From: an uncultured Clostridia bacterium
GTDB lineage: Bacteria; Bacillota; Clostridia; Christensenellales; Borkfalkiaceae
Assembly (NCBI GenBank): GCA_944327465.1
Contig: CALVHH010000005.1
Span: 40,418-104,417 of the forward strand
Length of the DNA: 64,000 bases
Direction: 5' to 3'
Below the pieces are notes generated by a model. The model did not search any database and was not told the origin of the DNA. It saw nothing but the letters and a program-made list of their open reading frames with translations. Each line of letters opens with the position of its first letter. Position 1 is the first letter of the stretch. A program made the position numbers and the translations under genes. This document shows positions 27,816 to 38,212 of the stretch, piece after piece.

Positions 27816-30014
27816 TTATCTGTTGTACCAATCGGGGTGGGCAATGGGCGGCAAAAGTTCCTTTGTCCGGGTGGAAAGATTTATCTGACCGAGAGTCAGA
27901 CATCTGCCCGAATATTTTTTATCGCCGTGTGTGTAGTAGGGGGTCACGCTGTACAAATGGCTGCCGCTGCCGGGTGTATGCGTTATTTTTTGCCTGTAAG
28001 GTCCGTCGTAGACGATATCATTGTCGCACTTTATCAGATATGAGTAGTACTTTGTCTTACATAATTCTATGCAGACGCTGTCAGCATCGGTCGAAAGCTT
28101 TGGTTGCCGTATGACCGGTGATGAAAATTTGCTGCTCTTTTCGGCAGGCTCTCTGCCTTTAAGGCAGCTTACGCGCAGCTTGCACAACTTCGGCGCGATT
28201 TCGTCGGCAAGGATAATTTTTCCGCTCTCTTCGTAGTCCTGCCTGTCTATATATATCTCGCTCGTCCCCTGCCCGGTCTGCAGTTTATCGGGCTTTTTGT
28301 CGCGGTAAAGCATGTCGGCAATGTCTTTAAGTGCGCCGCAGCAAGTTCCGCCGCCCGTAATGTCTGTTCTTTTATTGTTTGCGTCGCCCTGCCATACGCA
28401 CACCGTATGCGTCGATGTGTACGCTATTGCGTAGGCGTCGGTATTTCCGCTCTCGTCTCCGCACGTGCCTGTCTTTGCCGCAATGTCGTATGCGCAATGC
28501 CTTAGCTTTTTTGCCGTGCCCGTCTCTGCGGCAGCTGTCAGCATTTCGTTCATCAGTGAGCACGTTCCGGGGTCGAATACTCTTTTTTTGTCGTGGGGCG
28601 AGCGGTAGATGATTTTTCCGTTTCTGTCCGTTATATATTTTATAAAGGTCGAAGGAGTGTATGCCCCTTGCTGTCTGAATACGGTGTATGCGTCGCACAG
28701 TACTTTAATGTTGCAGCCGTATTTCATCCCTCCAAGCGCCAGCGACAGGTTTTTGTCGCCGTCCTCCAGGTCGATATTCAGCTTTTCGGCATATTCCGCC
28801 GCCCGCTCGGCGGTCAGCATGTTCAACACTTTTACGGCGGGTATGTTGTAGCTTTTTGCCAGACTTTCGGCAACGGTGACTGCTCCATGAAATTTCTTGT
28901 CGTGATTTTCGGGAGCGTATCCTCCGTAGTTTATCGGGCAGTCGTCTATCTTTGTGAATGTGTGCACAAGCCCTTCTTCGATGGCGGGGGCGTATACCAA
29001 CAGCGGCTTTATTGCGGAGCCCGGTTGCCGTGCCGCTCCGTCTATTGTAGTCATGTAGGCTGATACGCCGTTTTCTGCGTTGGTTATCATTATGGCGCAG
29101 TCGTGTTCGTATGCCGTCGAGTCGACCTGCCTTTGCGCCGCGGCGTCCATATAGGTGTGTACGCTGCAGCCCGACAGGTCTCTGTAACTGTCCAGCCCGA
29201 GTGCGTCAAGTTCGTTGCAGGCGGCCTTTATATAGCTTCCGGAACGTGTCGTTCCGTCCGCCGCCGTCTCTATGCGCTCCGCGCATGTCTCATTGTATTG
29301 CTCGACTGTAATGAATGAGCAATCGAGCATGCGTCTGAGCACCATATCGCGGCGCTTTTTACATTTTTCGGTGTCTTTGAAGGGCGAGTAGTTGTTTGGC
29401 GAAGATAAGAGCCCTGCAAGCGTTGCGCTCTCGTTCAGGTCAAGGTCTTCGGCATTCTTGCCGAAGTAGAAGTGCGCCGCGCTCTGCAGTCCGTAGCAGC
29501 TGTGCCCGAAATATATCGTGTTCAGGTACATTTCAAGTATCTCGTCTTTGGTGTATGCCCTTTCAAGCTGTTTAGTCAGGCGTATTTCCTTGAGTTTTCT
29601 CTTCACCGTCTTGTCGTTTGAAAGATGGGTGTTCTTTATAAGCTGCTGGCTTATGGTCGACGCGCCCTCTTTGAACGAAAAACTTGCAATATTTTTGATC
29701 AGCGCCTTCGCCATGCGCCCGTAGTTCAGCCCGTGATGGCTGTAAAATGTCTTGTCTTCCGACGCAATGAAGGCGTTTTTTGTGTGCGCCGCCAGCTCGT
29801 CGGCGCTTACTGATACGCGGCTGTTTTCAACTGCCGCGCTCTCTATCTTGTTGCCTGCGTCGTCAAAAAAATTTATGCTCTGACCGTAGTTTACAAGCTT
29901 TGCCCTGTCAAGCTTTGCATCGGCTGTGACGGCAAAATATGCCGCAATGGCGGCAAGCGCTGCCGCCATTATGCAGAGCAGTACGGCAAGTGTTATTTTC
30001 AAGCTCTTTTTCAT
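27816..30014 (-). CDS. Class A penicillin-binding protein (transglycosylase/transpeptidase)
   Basis: Bifunctional peptidoglycan synthase. A short cytoplasmic start and one N-terminal transmembrane helix (ITLAVLLCIMAAALAAIAAY) anchor it. The GT51 domain has the catalytic IASEDKTFYSHHGLN and GASTISQQLIKN motifs. The transpeptidase domain has PGSAIKP (SxxK serine), AKSYNIP (SxN) and AAKTGT (KTG). The C-terminal ~140 residues, rich in Cys and Lys, are not assigned. The ATG at 30014 (MKKSLKITL) is preferred; an ATG at 30038 would add eight residues, and neither has a good ribosome-binding site. It is flanked by genes on the other strand. Confidence 0.94.
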   Translation of the reverse strand: MKKSLKITLAVLLCIMAAALAAIAAYFAVTADAKLDRAKLVNYGQSINFFDDAGNKIESAAVENSRVSVSADELAAHTKNAFIASEDKTFYSHHGLNYGRMAKALIKNIASFSFKEGASTISQQLIKNTHLSNDKTVKRKLKEIRLTKQLERAYTKDEILEMYLNTIYFGHSCYGLQSAAHFYFGKNAEDLDLNESATLAGLLSSPNNYSPFKDTEKCKKRRDMVLRRMLDCSFITVEQYNETCAERIETAADGTTRSGSYIKAACNELDALGLDSYRDLSGCSVHTYMDAAAQRQVDSTAYEHDCAIMITNAENGVSAYMTTIDGAARQPGSAIKPLLVYAPAIEEGLVHTFTKIDDCPINYGGYAPENHDKKFHGAVTVAESLAKSYNIPAVKVLNMLTAERAAEYAEKLNIDLEDGDKNLSLALGGMKYGCNIKVLCDAYTVFRQQGAYTPSTFIKYITDRNGKIIYRSPHDKKRVFDPGTCSLMNEMLTAAAETGTAKKLRHCAYDIAAKTGTCGDESGNTDAYAIAYTSTHTVCVWQGDANNKRTDITGGGTCCGALKDIADMLYRDKKPDKLQTGQGTSEIYIDRQDYEESGKIILADEIAPKLCKLRVSCLKGREPAEKSSKFSSPVIRQPKLSTDADSVCIELCKTKYYSYLIKCDNDIVYDGPYRQKITHTPGSGSHLYSVTPYYTHGDKKYSGRCLTLGQINLSTRTKELLPPIAHPDWYNR

Positions 30015-30056
30015 CAAATTTAGTATGTATAAAAACATAAAATAGTTGCAATTTAA

Positions 30057-30085
30057 TTGAAAAAAAACGCAAAAACTTGTATAAT
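30057..30085 (+). promoter_or_regulatory. Sigma-A promoter of the miaB-mutSL-miaA operon
   Basis: TTGAAA (30057-30062), 17-base spacer, TATAAT (30080-30085). Transcription would begin near 30092, about 60 bases before miaB. Confidence 0.8.
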
Positions 30086-30153
30086 TGTCTTGTCGTCTAT
30101 GGTCGAACGCGCCGTTTTTGCATGCGCTTCGCCGCTAAGGAATATTGCTGCTT

Positions 30154-31461
30154 ATGAAAAAGTTTTATCATATAATCACATACGGATGCCAGATGAACGT
30201 GCACGAATCGGAAAAGATAGCGGGCATACTCTCTGAAATGGGGTATGAAAGCTGTTCGTCGCCGGAAGAAGCCGATATCGTGGTGTTCAATACCTGTTGC
30301 ATAAGGGAAAATGCCGAAAATCACGCTTTCGGCAATATCGGCATGCTCAAAAAGTTGAAACAGCGCCGCAGGGACATGATAGTAGCCGTGGGCGGCTGTC
30401 TGCCACAGCAGATGAACAAGGCGGAAAACATTCACGAAAAATTTCCCTACGTCGATATAATCTTCGGCACACACAACCTTCACGATTTGAAGTCGCTCAT
30501 TTTAAAAAAACTTGCAAGCAAGGAGCCCGTTATCTCTATTCCCGAAGATGACGGCTCGATATGCGAAGAGGATGTGCCGCTCAGGACAAGTTATCCCAAT
30601 GCCTGGGTCAATATCACCTACGGCTGCAATAATTTCTGCTCATACTGCATTGTGCCGTACGTCCGCGGCAGAGAGCGCAGCAGAAGTTCCGAAAGGATAA
30701 TAGCCGAGGTGCGCTCGCTCGTTGCCGAAGGATACAAAGAGATAACTCTCCTCGGTCAGAACGTCAATTCCTATCGCGGTGAGCTGACTTTCCCGCAGCT
30801 TTTGGAGACGATAGCAAATATAGAAGGCAAGTTCCGCATACGTTTCATGACTTCGCATCCCAAGGATTTTTCCGATGAACTCATCGAAGTCATGGCTAAG
30901 TATCCCAAAATCTGCCACTGCCTGCACCTTCCCGTGCAGAGCGGTTCCGACAGCATACTCGCCGCAATGAACAGGCGGTATACATCGGGGCAATATCTTG
31001 AAAAAGTTGTAAAGTTAAAGGCGCGCATACCCGATTGCGCCATAACTACCGACCTCATCGTCGGCTTTCCGGGCGAAACGGACGAAGATTTCGAAGCTAC
31101 TCTCGACCTCGTCAAAAAAGTAAATTTTGCTTCGGCGTTTACGTTTGTATATTCAAAGCGGCAGGGGACCAAGGCGGCGGAAATGCCCGATCAGGTGCCC
31201 GAAGAGGTCTCAAAGGCGCGCATTATGCGGCTTGTGGAGCTGGTCAACAGTCAAACGCGTTCGCTCTCCGAAACCTATCTCGGCAAGACGATTGAAATAC
31301 TCTGCGAAGATTACGACGATAAGCGCGGCATGTACATGGGCAGGGATGAGTACGGCAGAATGGGCTACTTCATAAGCTCTCAAAACATGATAGGAAAGTT
31401 TGTAAAAATACAAATCAAGCAGGTAAACGGCATTTCGCTTACAGGCAGTGCGGTGGTATAA
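30154..31461 (+). CDS. miaB: tRNA-i6A37 methylthiotransferase MiaB
   Basis: Radical-SAM enzyme that adds methylthio to i6A37 in tRNAs, using the product of MiaA encoded downstream. Motifs: YGCQMNVHESE, NTCCIRENAE and the SAM cluster CNNFCSYCIVPYVRGRERSR, plus a C-terminal TRAM domain. The ATG at 30154 is preferred, with AAGGAA ten bases upstream; a TTG three codons earlier is possible. It starts an operon with mutS, mutL and miaA. Confidence 0.97.
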   Translation: MKKFYHIITYGCQMNVHESEKIAGILSEMGYESCSSPEEADIVVFNTCCIRENAENHAFGNIGMLKKLKQRRRDMIVAVGGCLPQQMNKAENIHEKFPYVDIIFGTHNLHDLKSLILKKLASKEPVISIPEDDGSICEEDVPLRTSYPNAWVNITYGCNNFCSYCIVPYVRGRERSRSSERIIAEVRSLVAEGYKEITLLGQNVNSYRGELTFPQLLETIANIEGKFRIRFMTSHPKDFSDELIEVMAKYPKICHCLHLPVQSGSDSILAAMNRRYTSGQYLEKVVKLKARIPDCAITTDLIVGFPGETDEDFEATLDLVKKVNFASAFTFVYSKRQGTKAAEMPDQVPEEVSKARIMRLVELVNSQTRSLSETYLGKTIEILCEDYDDKRGMYMGRDEYGRMGYFISSQNMIGKFVKIQIKQVNGISLTGSAVV

Positions 31462-31462
31462 A

Positions 31463-34036
31463 ATGGCTCTTTCACCTATGATGCAGCACTATCTCTCCAT
31501 AAAGGAGAGGTACAAGGATTGTATAATTTTTTATCGTCTCGGTGATTTTTACGAGATGTTCTTCGATGACGCCAAAACGGCTTCACGCGTTCTCGACCTC
31601 ACTTTGACGGGGCGCGACTGCGGGCTCGAAGAGCGAGCGCCAATGTGCGGCGTGCCCTATCATGCCGCGGACGCCTACATAGCAAAGCTGGTGTCTGCGG
31701 GGTACAAAGTGGCGATATGCGAACAGCTTGAAGATCCCGCGTCGGCCAAGGGCATGGTGGCGCGCGACGTCATAAAGGTGGTCACCGCCGGCACCATGAC
31801 CGACGAGAACTATCTCGACGCAAAGACCAACAACTATATCTGCTGTGCTTGTCTGGAGGATGCGGGCTGTGCCGTCGCCTGGGCGGACATAACCACGGGC
31901 GAGCTCAGCTGCACCCAGTACGAAGGCGAGGACGGTGCCGGAAAAGCGGTGTCGCTCATGCTCAGGCTGGCGGTCAGCGAAGTCATATGCAACGACGCCA
32001 TGCTTTTTGCAAGCAAGCAGCTGCCCGAAGTGTCTCGCGGGCTGCTGCCGCCTTTTTCAAGTTATCTGTCCTGGACGTTCGGATATGCCGCGGCAGAAAA
32101 AAATCTGCTCTCGCAGCTGGGCGCACGCAGCCTTTCGGCGTTCGAAGTCTCAAATCATTCCGTTGCGGTGTGTGCGTGCGGTGCGCTGTTGGAATATCTC
32201 AAGGAGACCCAAAAGCACGCGCTTGCCAATATAGATGACGTAAAGTATATCTCCGACGGCCAAGGCATGCAGCTCGATAACGCCGCCGTAAGAAATCTTG
32301 AAATTGTAAAAAATATGTCCGAGGGCAAAAAGTATGGCTCTCTTTTGTGGTTGCTCGACAAGACAAAGACAGCCATGGGCGCCAGACTTTTGCAAAACAT
32401 TCTGCTATCTCCCCTCGGCAGCGCCCAAGCTATAAATTATAGGCTTGACGGGGTGGAGGAACTGTTCGAATCGACGGTCGTCAGGGTGGGCATCGGCGAA
32501 ACTTTAAGCGAGGTCAGGGACATTGAGCGCATAACGGGCAAAATAGCCTGCGGCAGCGTCATGCCTGCAGACTGCCTCACGCTCGCCTGCTCGCTGCTCG
32601 CCATTCCCAATCTCCGCTTTCAGCTTTCGGGTTTTTCATCCGCGGCGCTCAACGATATCTCGCGAGAACTTGTCGACGAAACGCAGCTCGCTCAGCACAT
32701 TCTGAACGTGATAAGCGAAAAGCCGCCCGCTACTTTAAAGGACGGCGGGTACATAAAGGAAGGTTTCGATAAGCAGCTTGACGAGCTGCGTTCGGTCAAG
32801 AAGAACAGTAAGGACATCCTATCCGCAATGGAGATGCGCGAGCGCGACAGAACGGGCATCCGCACTCTGAAAATAGGTTTCAACCGCGTATTCGGCTATT
32901 ATATCGAAGTCAGCAAATCGTTCAAGGACAAGGTCCCGCCAGAGTATCAGCGCAGACAGACTCTTGCCAATGCCGAAAGGTATATCACCGAAGAGCTAAA
33001 AGTCCTTGAAGACAAGGTGCTGAACAGCGAGGATATGTGCCTTAAGCTCGAAGCCGCCATCTATGAACAGCTCGTTGGCAGGCTCTCCGAAAACATATCC
33101 GTTTTCAAGCAGATAGCCCGTGCCGTTGCAAAGCTCGACGTGCTCGCCTCCTTTGCCGAAGTGGCAAAATCGGGTAAATATTGCCGTCCCGAAATAGTGC
33201 CTGCCGAAGGCAGTCTCATAATTAAGGAGGGCAGGCATCCCGTTGTCGAAAAGATATCCAAGGAAAAATTTATTTCCAACGATACGCTTTTGGATGAGGG
33301 CGACAGCCGCACCATGATAATAACCGGACCGAACATGGCGGGCAAGAGCACGTATATGCGGCAGACGGCTATAATAGCTCTCATGGCGCATATCGGCAGT
33401 TTTGTGCCGGCAAAGAGCGCTGAAATTCCCATCATCGACCGCATATTTACAAGAGTCGGCGCAAGCGACAATCTTATATCCGACCAGAGTACTTTCATGG
33501 TAGAGATGATAGAAGTCGCGTCCATACTGCGCAATGCAACAAAGAACAGCCTTATAATTCTTGACGAAGTGGGAAGGGGTACTTCCACGTACGACGGGCT
33601 GTCCATAGCGTGGGCGGTCGTCGAAGAGATAACCTGCAATATCGGCGCAAAGACGCTTTTTGCCACTCATTATCATGAGCTTACCGAACTCGAAAACAAG
33701 CTTCAGGGAGTAAAGAATTACAAGATAGCCGTAAAAGAAGTGGGCGGCGGCATAGTCTTTCTGCGCAAAATAATGCGCGGCGGCGCAAACCGCTCCTTTG
33801 GCATCGAGGTAGCTGCACTTGCCGGCGTGCCTGCCCGCGTCACCGACAGGGCAAAGGCGATATTAAAGAGTGTGGAGAGCGGCGATATAGCGCTGCGCGC
33901 TCCGCAGGATGAAGTTCTCCCCGCCGCCGTAGAGGAAAGCGAAGTCGAGAGAATATTAAAAGATATAGATATGAATAACATGTCGCCGATGCAGGCGTTT
34001 ATGGTGCTCGGCGATTTGGTGGAAAAGGTGAAATAA
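31463..34036 (+). CDS. mutS: DNA mismatch repair protein MutS
   Basis: Recognises mismatches and signals to MutL. The 857 residues contain the mismatch-reading FYEMF motif (in RLGDFYEMFFDDA), connector and lever domains, and the ABC-type ATPase: GPNMAGKSTYMRQ (Walker A), ILDEVGRGTSTYDG (signature/Walker B) and FATHYHEL. The ATG lies one base after the miaB stop; an in-frame GTG five codons upstream lies inside miaB. mutL begins directly at the next base after the stop. Confidence 0.98.
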   Translation: MALSPMMQHYLSIKERYKDCIIFYRLGDFYEMFFDDAKTASRVLDLTLTGRDCGLEERAPMCGVPYHAADAYIAKLVSAGYKVAICEQLEDPASAKGMVARDVIKVVTAGTMTDENYLDAKTNNYICCACLEDAGCAVAWADITTGELSCTQYEGEDGAGKAVSLMLRLAVSEVICNDAMLFASKQLPEVSRGLLPPFSSYLSWTFGYAAAEKNLLSQLGARSLSAFEVSNHSVAVCACGALLEYLKETQKHALANIDDVKYISDGQGMQLDNAAVRNLEIVKNMSEGKKYGSLLWLLDKTKTAMGARLLQNILLSPLGSAQAINYRLDGVEELFESTVVRVGIGETLSEVRDIERITGKIACGSVMPADCLTLACSLLAIPNLRFQLSGFSSAALNDISRELVDETQLAQHILNVISEKPPATLKDGGYIKEGFDKQLDELRSVKKNSKDILSAMEMRERDRTGIRTLKIGFNRVFGYYIEVSKSFKDKVPPEYQRRQTLANAERYITEELKVLEDKVLNSEDMCLKLEAAIYEQLVGRLSENISVFKQIARAVAKLDVLASFAEVAKSGKYCRPEIVPAEGSLIIKEGRHPVVEKISKEKFISNDTLLDEGDSRTMIITGPNMAGKSTYMRQTAIIALMAHIGSFVPAKSAEIPIIDRIFTRVGASDNLISDQSTFMVEMIEVASILRNATKNSLIILDEVGRGTSTYDGLSIAWAVVEEITCNIGAKTLFATHYHELTELENKLQGVKNYKIAVKEVGGGIVFLRKIMRGGANRSFGIEVAALAGVPARVTDRAKAILKSVESGDIALRAPQDEVLPAAVEESEVERILKDIDMNNMSPMQAFMVLGDLVEKVK

Positions 34037-36001
34037 ATGGCTAAGATAAATATATTGTCCGAAGTCATATGCAATCGCATAGCCGCAGGCGAGGTCATCG
34101 ACAGACCGTATTCTGCCGTCAAAGAGATGATAGAAAACAGTCTCGACGCGGGCGCAACAGAAATAGAAGTGCACATCCGCCGCGGCGGCAAGGATATGAT
34201 AAAGATAGTCGATAACGGCTGCGGGATTGAAAAGGACGACATGCGTGCGGCGTTCTTTTCGCATGCGACCAGCAAGATATCCACGCTCGAAGATATCGAA
34301 AATATCCATACCCTCGGTTTTCGCGGCGAAGCGCTCGCAACTATCGCAGTCATAGCCAAGGTCGAGCTCATAAGTGTGGTTGAAGGCTGCGATGCGTGGA
34401 AAGTGGAGTGCGACGGCGACTATATAGGCAAAGTCATGCCCGCCACTTTAGATAAGGGTACGCAGATAACGGTGAGCGATATCTTTTTCAATACGCCCGT
34501 AAGGCGCAAATTTTTAAAGACTGATAAAAAGGAGGAGGCGGACATCACCTCCTTCGTCACCCGCTATATCCTCGGCAATCCCCGCGTCGCGTTCAAATAT
34601 TTTGTCGATGATAAGCTTGTCCAGCAGTCTTACGGAGGCGGGCTCGAAGAGGCCATAGCCCAGGTGTACGGCGCAAATTATCTGCCCCAGTCGTTTAAAA
34701 TAAGCGCCGACAGAAACGATATAAAAATTTATGGCTTTATCGGCAATCAGAATTTTTTCAAGCCTAATAAGTCATATCAGAATGTATATCTCAACGGCAG
34801 ATGCATATCGAACAATGTCATTTCAACAGCCATAGCGCAGGCATATGCGCCCTATGCAATGAAGCGCAGCTATCCCGTATACACGCTCTTTATAGACGTT
34901 CCTTCGGAGATGGTCGATGTCAATGTGCATCCAAACAAGTCGGATGTGCGTTTTGTGGATAATCAGCTCATCTTCGGCACGGTCTATAAAGTCATCTCGT
35001 CCGTGCTGGATGGTTCTGCAAAGGCTGCTGATTTTGTCGTGGACAGCAAAGTGGTTCCCGAGATAGCTTCTACATTTGCCGAAAAGAAATCTAAAAATGC
35101 CGTATATGCCGGCGATTATACCCAGCCCGGCAAGGTATACGATAAGAATTTTGAGGGCATAGATATCCCCAAATTTACCCCGGAAGGCAAGATATGCAAG
35201 ACGGAGCCCCGCCCCGCGCCTGCCGAGCCAAAAAAGGATTATTCGGTATTCGAGCGCATGGAAAGGGAGCCCGTCGAGCCAAAGTCGATAGAATCGCTTC
35301 CCCTCTACAAGTTGTACCCGCCTATCGAAGAGAATAAGATGATTGCCTGCGGCGGTATGAAGCCGCTCGCCATAAGGGTGAGGGAAAAAGAGCGCGAAAA
35401 AGCCGAACAGCAGCGCATTATTTATGAAAGCTGGAAATATAAGGGCGAGCTCTTCAATACCTATCTAATATATGAAACCTGCGACGATGTTTATCTCATC
35501 GACCAGCACGCGGCGCATGAAAGGCTGCTGTTCGACGGCTTGATGGATAAGTTGAAGAACCGCAAATCCATTCCCCGACAGGGCATGCTCGTGCCGTATA
35601 TACTCGATATCAATGCCGAAGAGAGTTGCTTTATCTCCGATAATCTCATGCTCATACGCTCTATGGGCTTTGATATCGAACCGTTCGGCGTAAAAGCTTT
35701 CCGCGTCAACGAAGTGCCCGCCGACCTCAAGGATATCGATCTCAAAACATTTTTCGATGAGCTCGTCGCCGATATCGGAAGTTTGAAGAAGATAGCGATA
35801 GAAGATATTCTGCGCGACAAGATAGCCATGACTGCATGCAAGCATGCCGTCAAGGGCGGCATGCAGCTGACCGAAGCCGAAAGGCAGACCCTGATAGAGC
35901 TGATAAAGGCTGACGTCGGGCTCAAGTGTCCTCACGGCAGACCGGTCTGCGTGAAGCTCACAAAAAAACAGATAGAAAAGATGTTCAAAAGGATAGTCTG
36001 A
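34037..36001 (+). CDS. mutL: DNA mismatch repair protein MutL with endonuclease motif
   Basis: GHKL ATPase that couples mismatch recognition to strand incision. N-terminal motifs: CNRIAAGEVIDRP, ENSLDAGATEIEV, DNGCGI and GFRGEALATI. After a variable linker, the C-terminal domain has the nuclease motif DQHAAHERLLFD and the zinc-site pieces ACKHAVKGG and CPHGRP. It is therefore a nicking MutL, as expected in bacteria without MutH. The TGA overlaps the miaA ATG (TGATG). Confidence 0.97.
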   Translation: MAKINILSEVICNRIAAGEVIDRPYSAVKEMIENSLDAGATEIEVHIRRGGKDMIKIVDNGCGIEKDDMRAAFFSHATSKISTLEDIENIHTLGFRGEALATIAVIAKVELISVVEGCDAWKVECDGDYIGKVMPATLDKGTQITVSDIFFNTPVRRKFLKTDKKEEADITSFVTRYILGNPRVAFKYFVDDKLVQQSYGGGLEEAIAQVYGANYLPQSFKISADRNDIKIYGFIGNQNFFKPNKSYQNVYLNGRCISNNVISTAIAQAYAPYAMKRSYPVYTLFIDVPSEMVDVNVHPNKSDVRFVDNQLIFGTVYKVISSVLDGSAKAADFVVDSKVVPEIASTFAEKKSKNAVYAGDYTQPGKVYDKNFEGIDIPKFTPEGKICKTEPRPAPAEPKKDYSVFERMEREPVEPKSIESLPLYKLYPPIEENKMIACGGMKPLAIRVREKEREKAEQQRIIYESWKYKGELFNTYLIYETCDDVYLIDQHAAHERLLFDGLMDKLKNRKSIPRQGMLVPYILDINAEESCFISDNLMLIRSMGFDIEPFGVKAFRVNEVPADLKDIDLKTFFDELVADIGSLKKIAIEDILRDKIAMTACKHAVKGGMQLTEAERQTLIELIKADVGLKCPHGRPVCVKLTKKQIEKMFKRIV

Positions 36002-36903
36002 TGAAAAACTTGCTCGTCATATGCGGTGCTACGGCAACGGGCAAGACGGCGCTTGCGGTTGCATGCGCAAAAGCGCTGTCAAGTCAGGTCATATCCGCCG
36101 ATTCTCAGCTCATCTACCGCGGACTCGATATAGGAACGGCAAAGCCGACCGAATCGGAGAGGGGCGGCGTCGTCCACCATATGATAGATATCGTTCCGCC
36201 CGATTCGTCATTTTCGGTGTCCGACTATCGCGCCGCGGCTCTGCCCATGCTCAGGAGCATTGCAGACGGGGGAAAGATACCCGTGGTCTGCGGCGGCACA
36301 GGCTTTTACATCAACTCTCTGCTCTTCGATTATTCCTATGCAGGCGCCGCCGGCAACGAAGAGGTGCGCAATAAGTACCGCGCCATTCTCGAGGAAAAGG
36401 GATGTGACTATCTGTACGGCTTGCTGCAGCAGGTAGACGGACGCTCTGCGCAAACAATACACAAAAACGATACCAAGCGCGTGATACGCGCACTTGAAAT
36501 ATTTGAAGTGAGCGGAAGGCGCAAATCCGAACTTTCTGACGGCAAAAAGAGCATGTTCAATTACCTTGCCGTCGCAGTGGATTATCCCAGAGATGTTCTG
36601 TATTCCAGAATAGGTGCCAGGGTGGAGGAGATGTTCGGACGCGGATTGGTCAATGAGGTCCGCTCGCTTTTATCTGTCGGGATAGACGAAAAATGCCAAA
36701 GTATGCAGGCGATCGGCTATAAAGAGATACTTGAAGGCATCAGATGCGGCTATTCGCAGAGTACTATGTGTGATAAAATCAAGCAAAATACCCGCCATTA
36801 CGCCAAACGGCAGTTGACTTTTTTTAAAAAATTGCCGGGCATAGTCTGGCTGGATTATCGCGAGGCGTCGCCCGAAAAAATTTTGGAGCTTTTGAATGAC
36901 TGA
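36001..36903 (+). CDS. miaA: tRNA dimethylallyltransferase MiaA
   Basis: Adds dimethylallyl to A37 of tRNAs that read U-starting codons; MiaB then modifies the product. The 300 residues have the P-loop CGATATGKTALA, SADSQLIYRGLDIGTAKP, HHMIDIVPP and the C-terminal QNTRHYAKRQLTFFKK motif. The start is the ATG at 36001 overlapping the mutL stop; a longer frame from 35926 lies inside mutL. It overlaps the next gene by 8 nt, so the hfq gene often found here in other Firmicutes is absent. Confidence 0.97.
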   Translation: MKNLLVICGATATGKTALAVACAKALSSQVISADSQLIYRGLDIGTAKPTESERGGVVHHMIDIVPPDSSFSVSDYRAAALPMLRSIADGGKIPVVCGGTGFYINSLLFDYSYAGAAGNEEVRNKYRAILEEKGCDYLYGLLQQVDGRSAQTIHKNDTKRVIRALEIFEVSGRRKSELSDGKKSMFNYLAVAVDYPRDVLYSRIGARVEEMFGRGLVNEVRSLLSVGIDEKCQSMQAIGYKEILEGIRCGYSQSTMCDKIKQNTRHYAKRQLTFFKKLPGIVWLDYREASPEKILELLND

Positions 36904-38122
36904 TTATTTACAATATATAAATGAGTGTGAGGAGCGCCTCAAGGACAAATTTGCGCTCATTGACGGCATTGCCTTTAAAAATCAATGTAAGGTGATTGAA
37001 GCTTTCAGAAATAACAGGATAGCCGTAAGGCATTTTACAGGCACCACGGGTTACGGTTACGGCGACGAAGGCAGGGATTGCCTCGGCAAGATATATGCCG
37101 ATTCGTTCGGTGCCGAAGCAGGCATTGTCTCGCCCCATCTGCTTTCGGGCACACATACTCTCAGCGTGGCTCTATTCGGGCTGCTCATGCCGGGCGATGA
37201 GCTGCTCTGTATAAGCGGCATGCCCTACGATACCATCCGCCCCGTCATTTCGGGCGATGGCATAGGTTCGCTCAAGGACTACGGCATAAAATTTTCATGC
37301 GTCTCCCTGACGGCGGACGGCGGGTTTGATGTGGACGCCGTAAAATCTGCCCTCAAAAACGGCAATGTCAAAGTCGTCTATATACAGCGTTCGCGCGGCT
37401 ATGAGCTCAGGGACGCGCTGTCCTGCGGGCAGATAGGCGCAGTTTGCGACGTTTTGCGCGGCTGCGGTTTCGGCGGCTGCATCTTTGTGGATAATTGCTA
37501 CGGTGAATTTGTTGAGGAGTGCGAACCTACAGATGTAGGAGCGGATATAATTGCAGGGTCGCTCATAAAAAACCCCGGCGGCGGCATAGCTCCCACGGGC
37601 GGTTATATCTGCGGCAAGCAAAAATATATCGATATTATAGGGCGCAGGCTGACTGCGCCCTCAATAGGGCTTGAAGTCGGTTCGTTCGAGCAGGGCTATC
37701 GGTATTTTTATCAGGGACTCTTCATGGCGCCGCATACGGTTGCCCAGGCGCTGAAGTGCTCGCTTCTTATAGGCATTGGCATGACCGATCTTGGCTATAT
37801 CAATTATCCCTCAATAGATAAAATCCCGCATGATATAACGCGGTGCATAGAGTTCGGCAATGCCGAAGACATGATAAATTTTATCCGCGAAGTTCAGTAT
37901 GCCTCGCCCGTTGACAGCTATGTCACTTGCGAGCCCTGGGACATGCCCGGGTACGATGACGACATAATCATGGCTGCAGGCACTTTTGTTTCGGGCGCGT
38001 CTATAGAACTGTCTGCCGACGGGCCCGTAAAATCTCCGTACATCGCCTATTTTCAGGGCGGTCTGACGTATGAGCACGGCAAGTACGCTCTTATGAGGAT
38101 ACTTTCAAAATTAAAGAAATAG
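36896..38122 (+). CDS. YnbB-type PLP-dependent lyase (methionine gamma-lyase family)
   Basis: A 408-residue fold-type I PLP enzyme of PF06838, called methionine gamma-lyase or aluminium-resistance protein by homology. The PLP-lysine region reads ADIIAGSLIKNPGGGIAPTGGY, and HLLSGTHTLSVALFG and YIQRSRGY are other conserved segments. Orthologs lie next to miaA in many Firmicutes, which supports orthology but not a function. No reaction is firmly established for this subgroup. It overlaps miaA, so it probably shares the mRNA. Confidence 0.9.
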   Translation: MTDYLQYINECEERLKDKFALIDGIAFKNQCKVIEAFRNNRIAVRHFTGTTGYGYGDEGRDCLGKIYADSFGAEAGIVSPHLLSGTHTLSVALFGLLMPGDELLCISGMPYDTIRPVISGDGIGSLKDYGIKFSCVSLTADGGFDVDAVKSALKNGNVKVVYIQRSRGYELRDALSCGQIGAVCDVLRGCGFGGCIFVDNCYGEFVEECEPTDVGADIIAGSLIKNPGGGIAPTGGYICGKQKYIDIIGRRLTAPSIGLEVGSFEQGYRYFYQGLFMAPHTVAQALKCSLLIGIGMTDLGYINYPSIDKIPHDITRCIEFGNAEDMINFIREVQYASPVDSYVTCEPWDMPGYDDDIIMAAGTFVSGASIELSADGPVKSPYIAYFQGGLTYEHGKYALMRILSKLKK

Positions 38123-38212
38123 CTTTTGAAAAATCATAGTTTTGCGGCTGTTTTTTGGTCAGGTTTCATTCTGCCGCATTGTTGTTATTTTGTACAGGGG
38201 AGGAAGGGTGCA

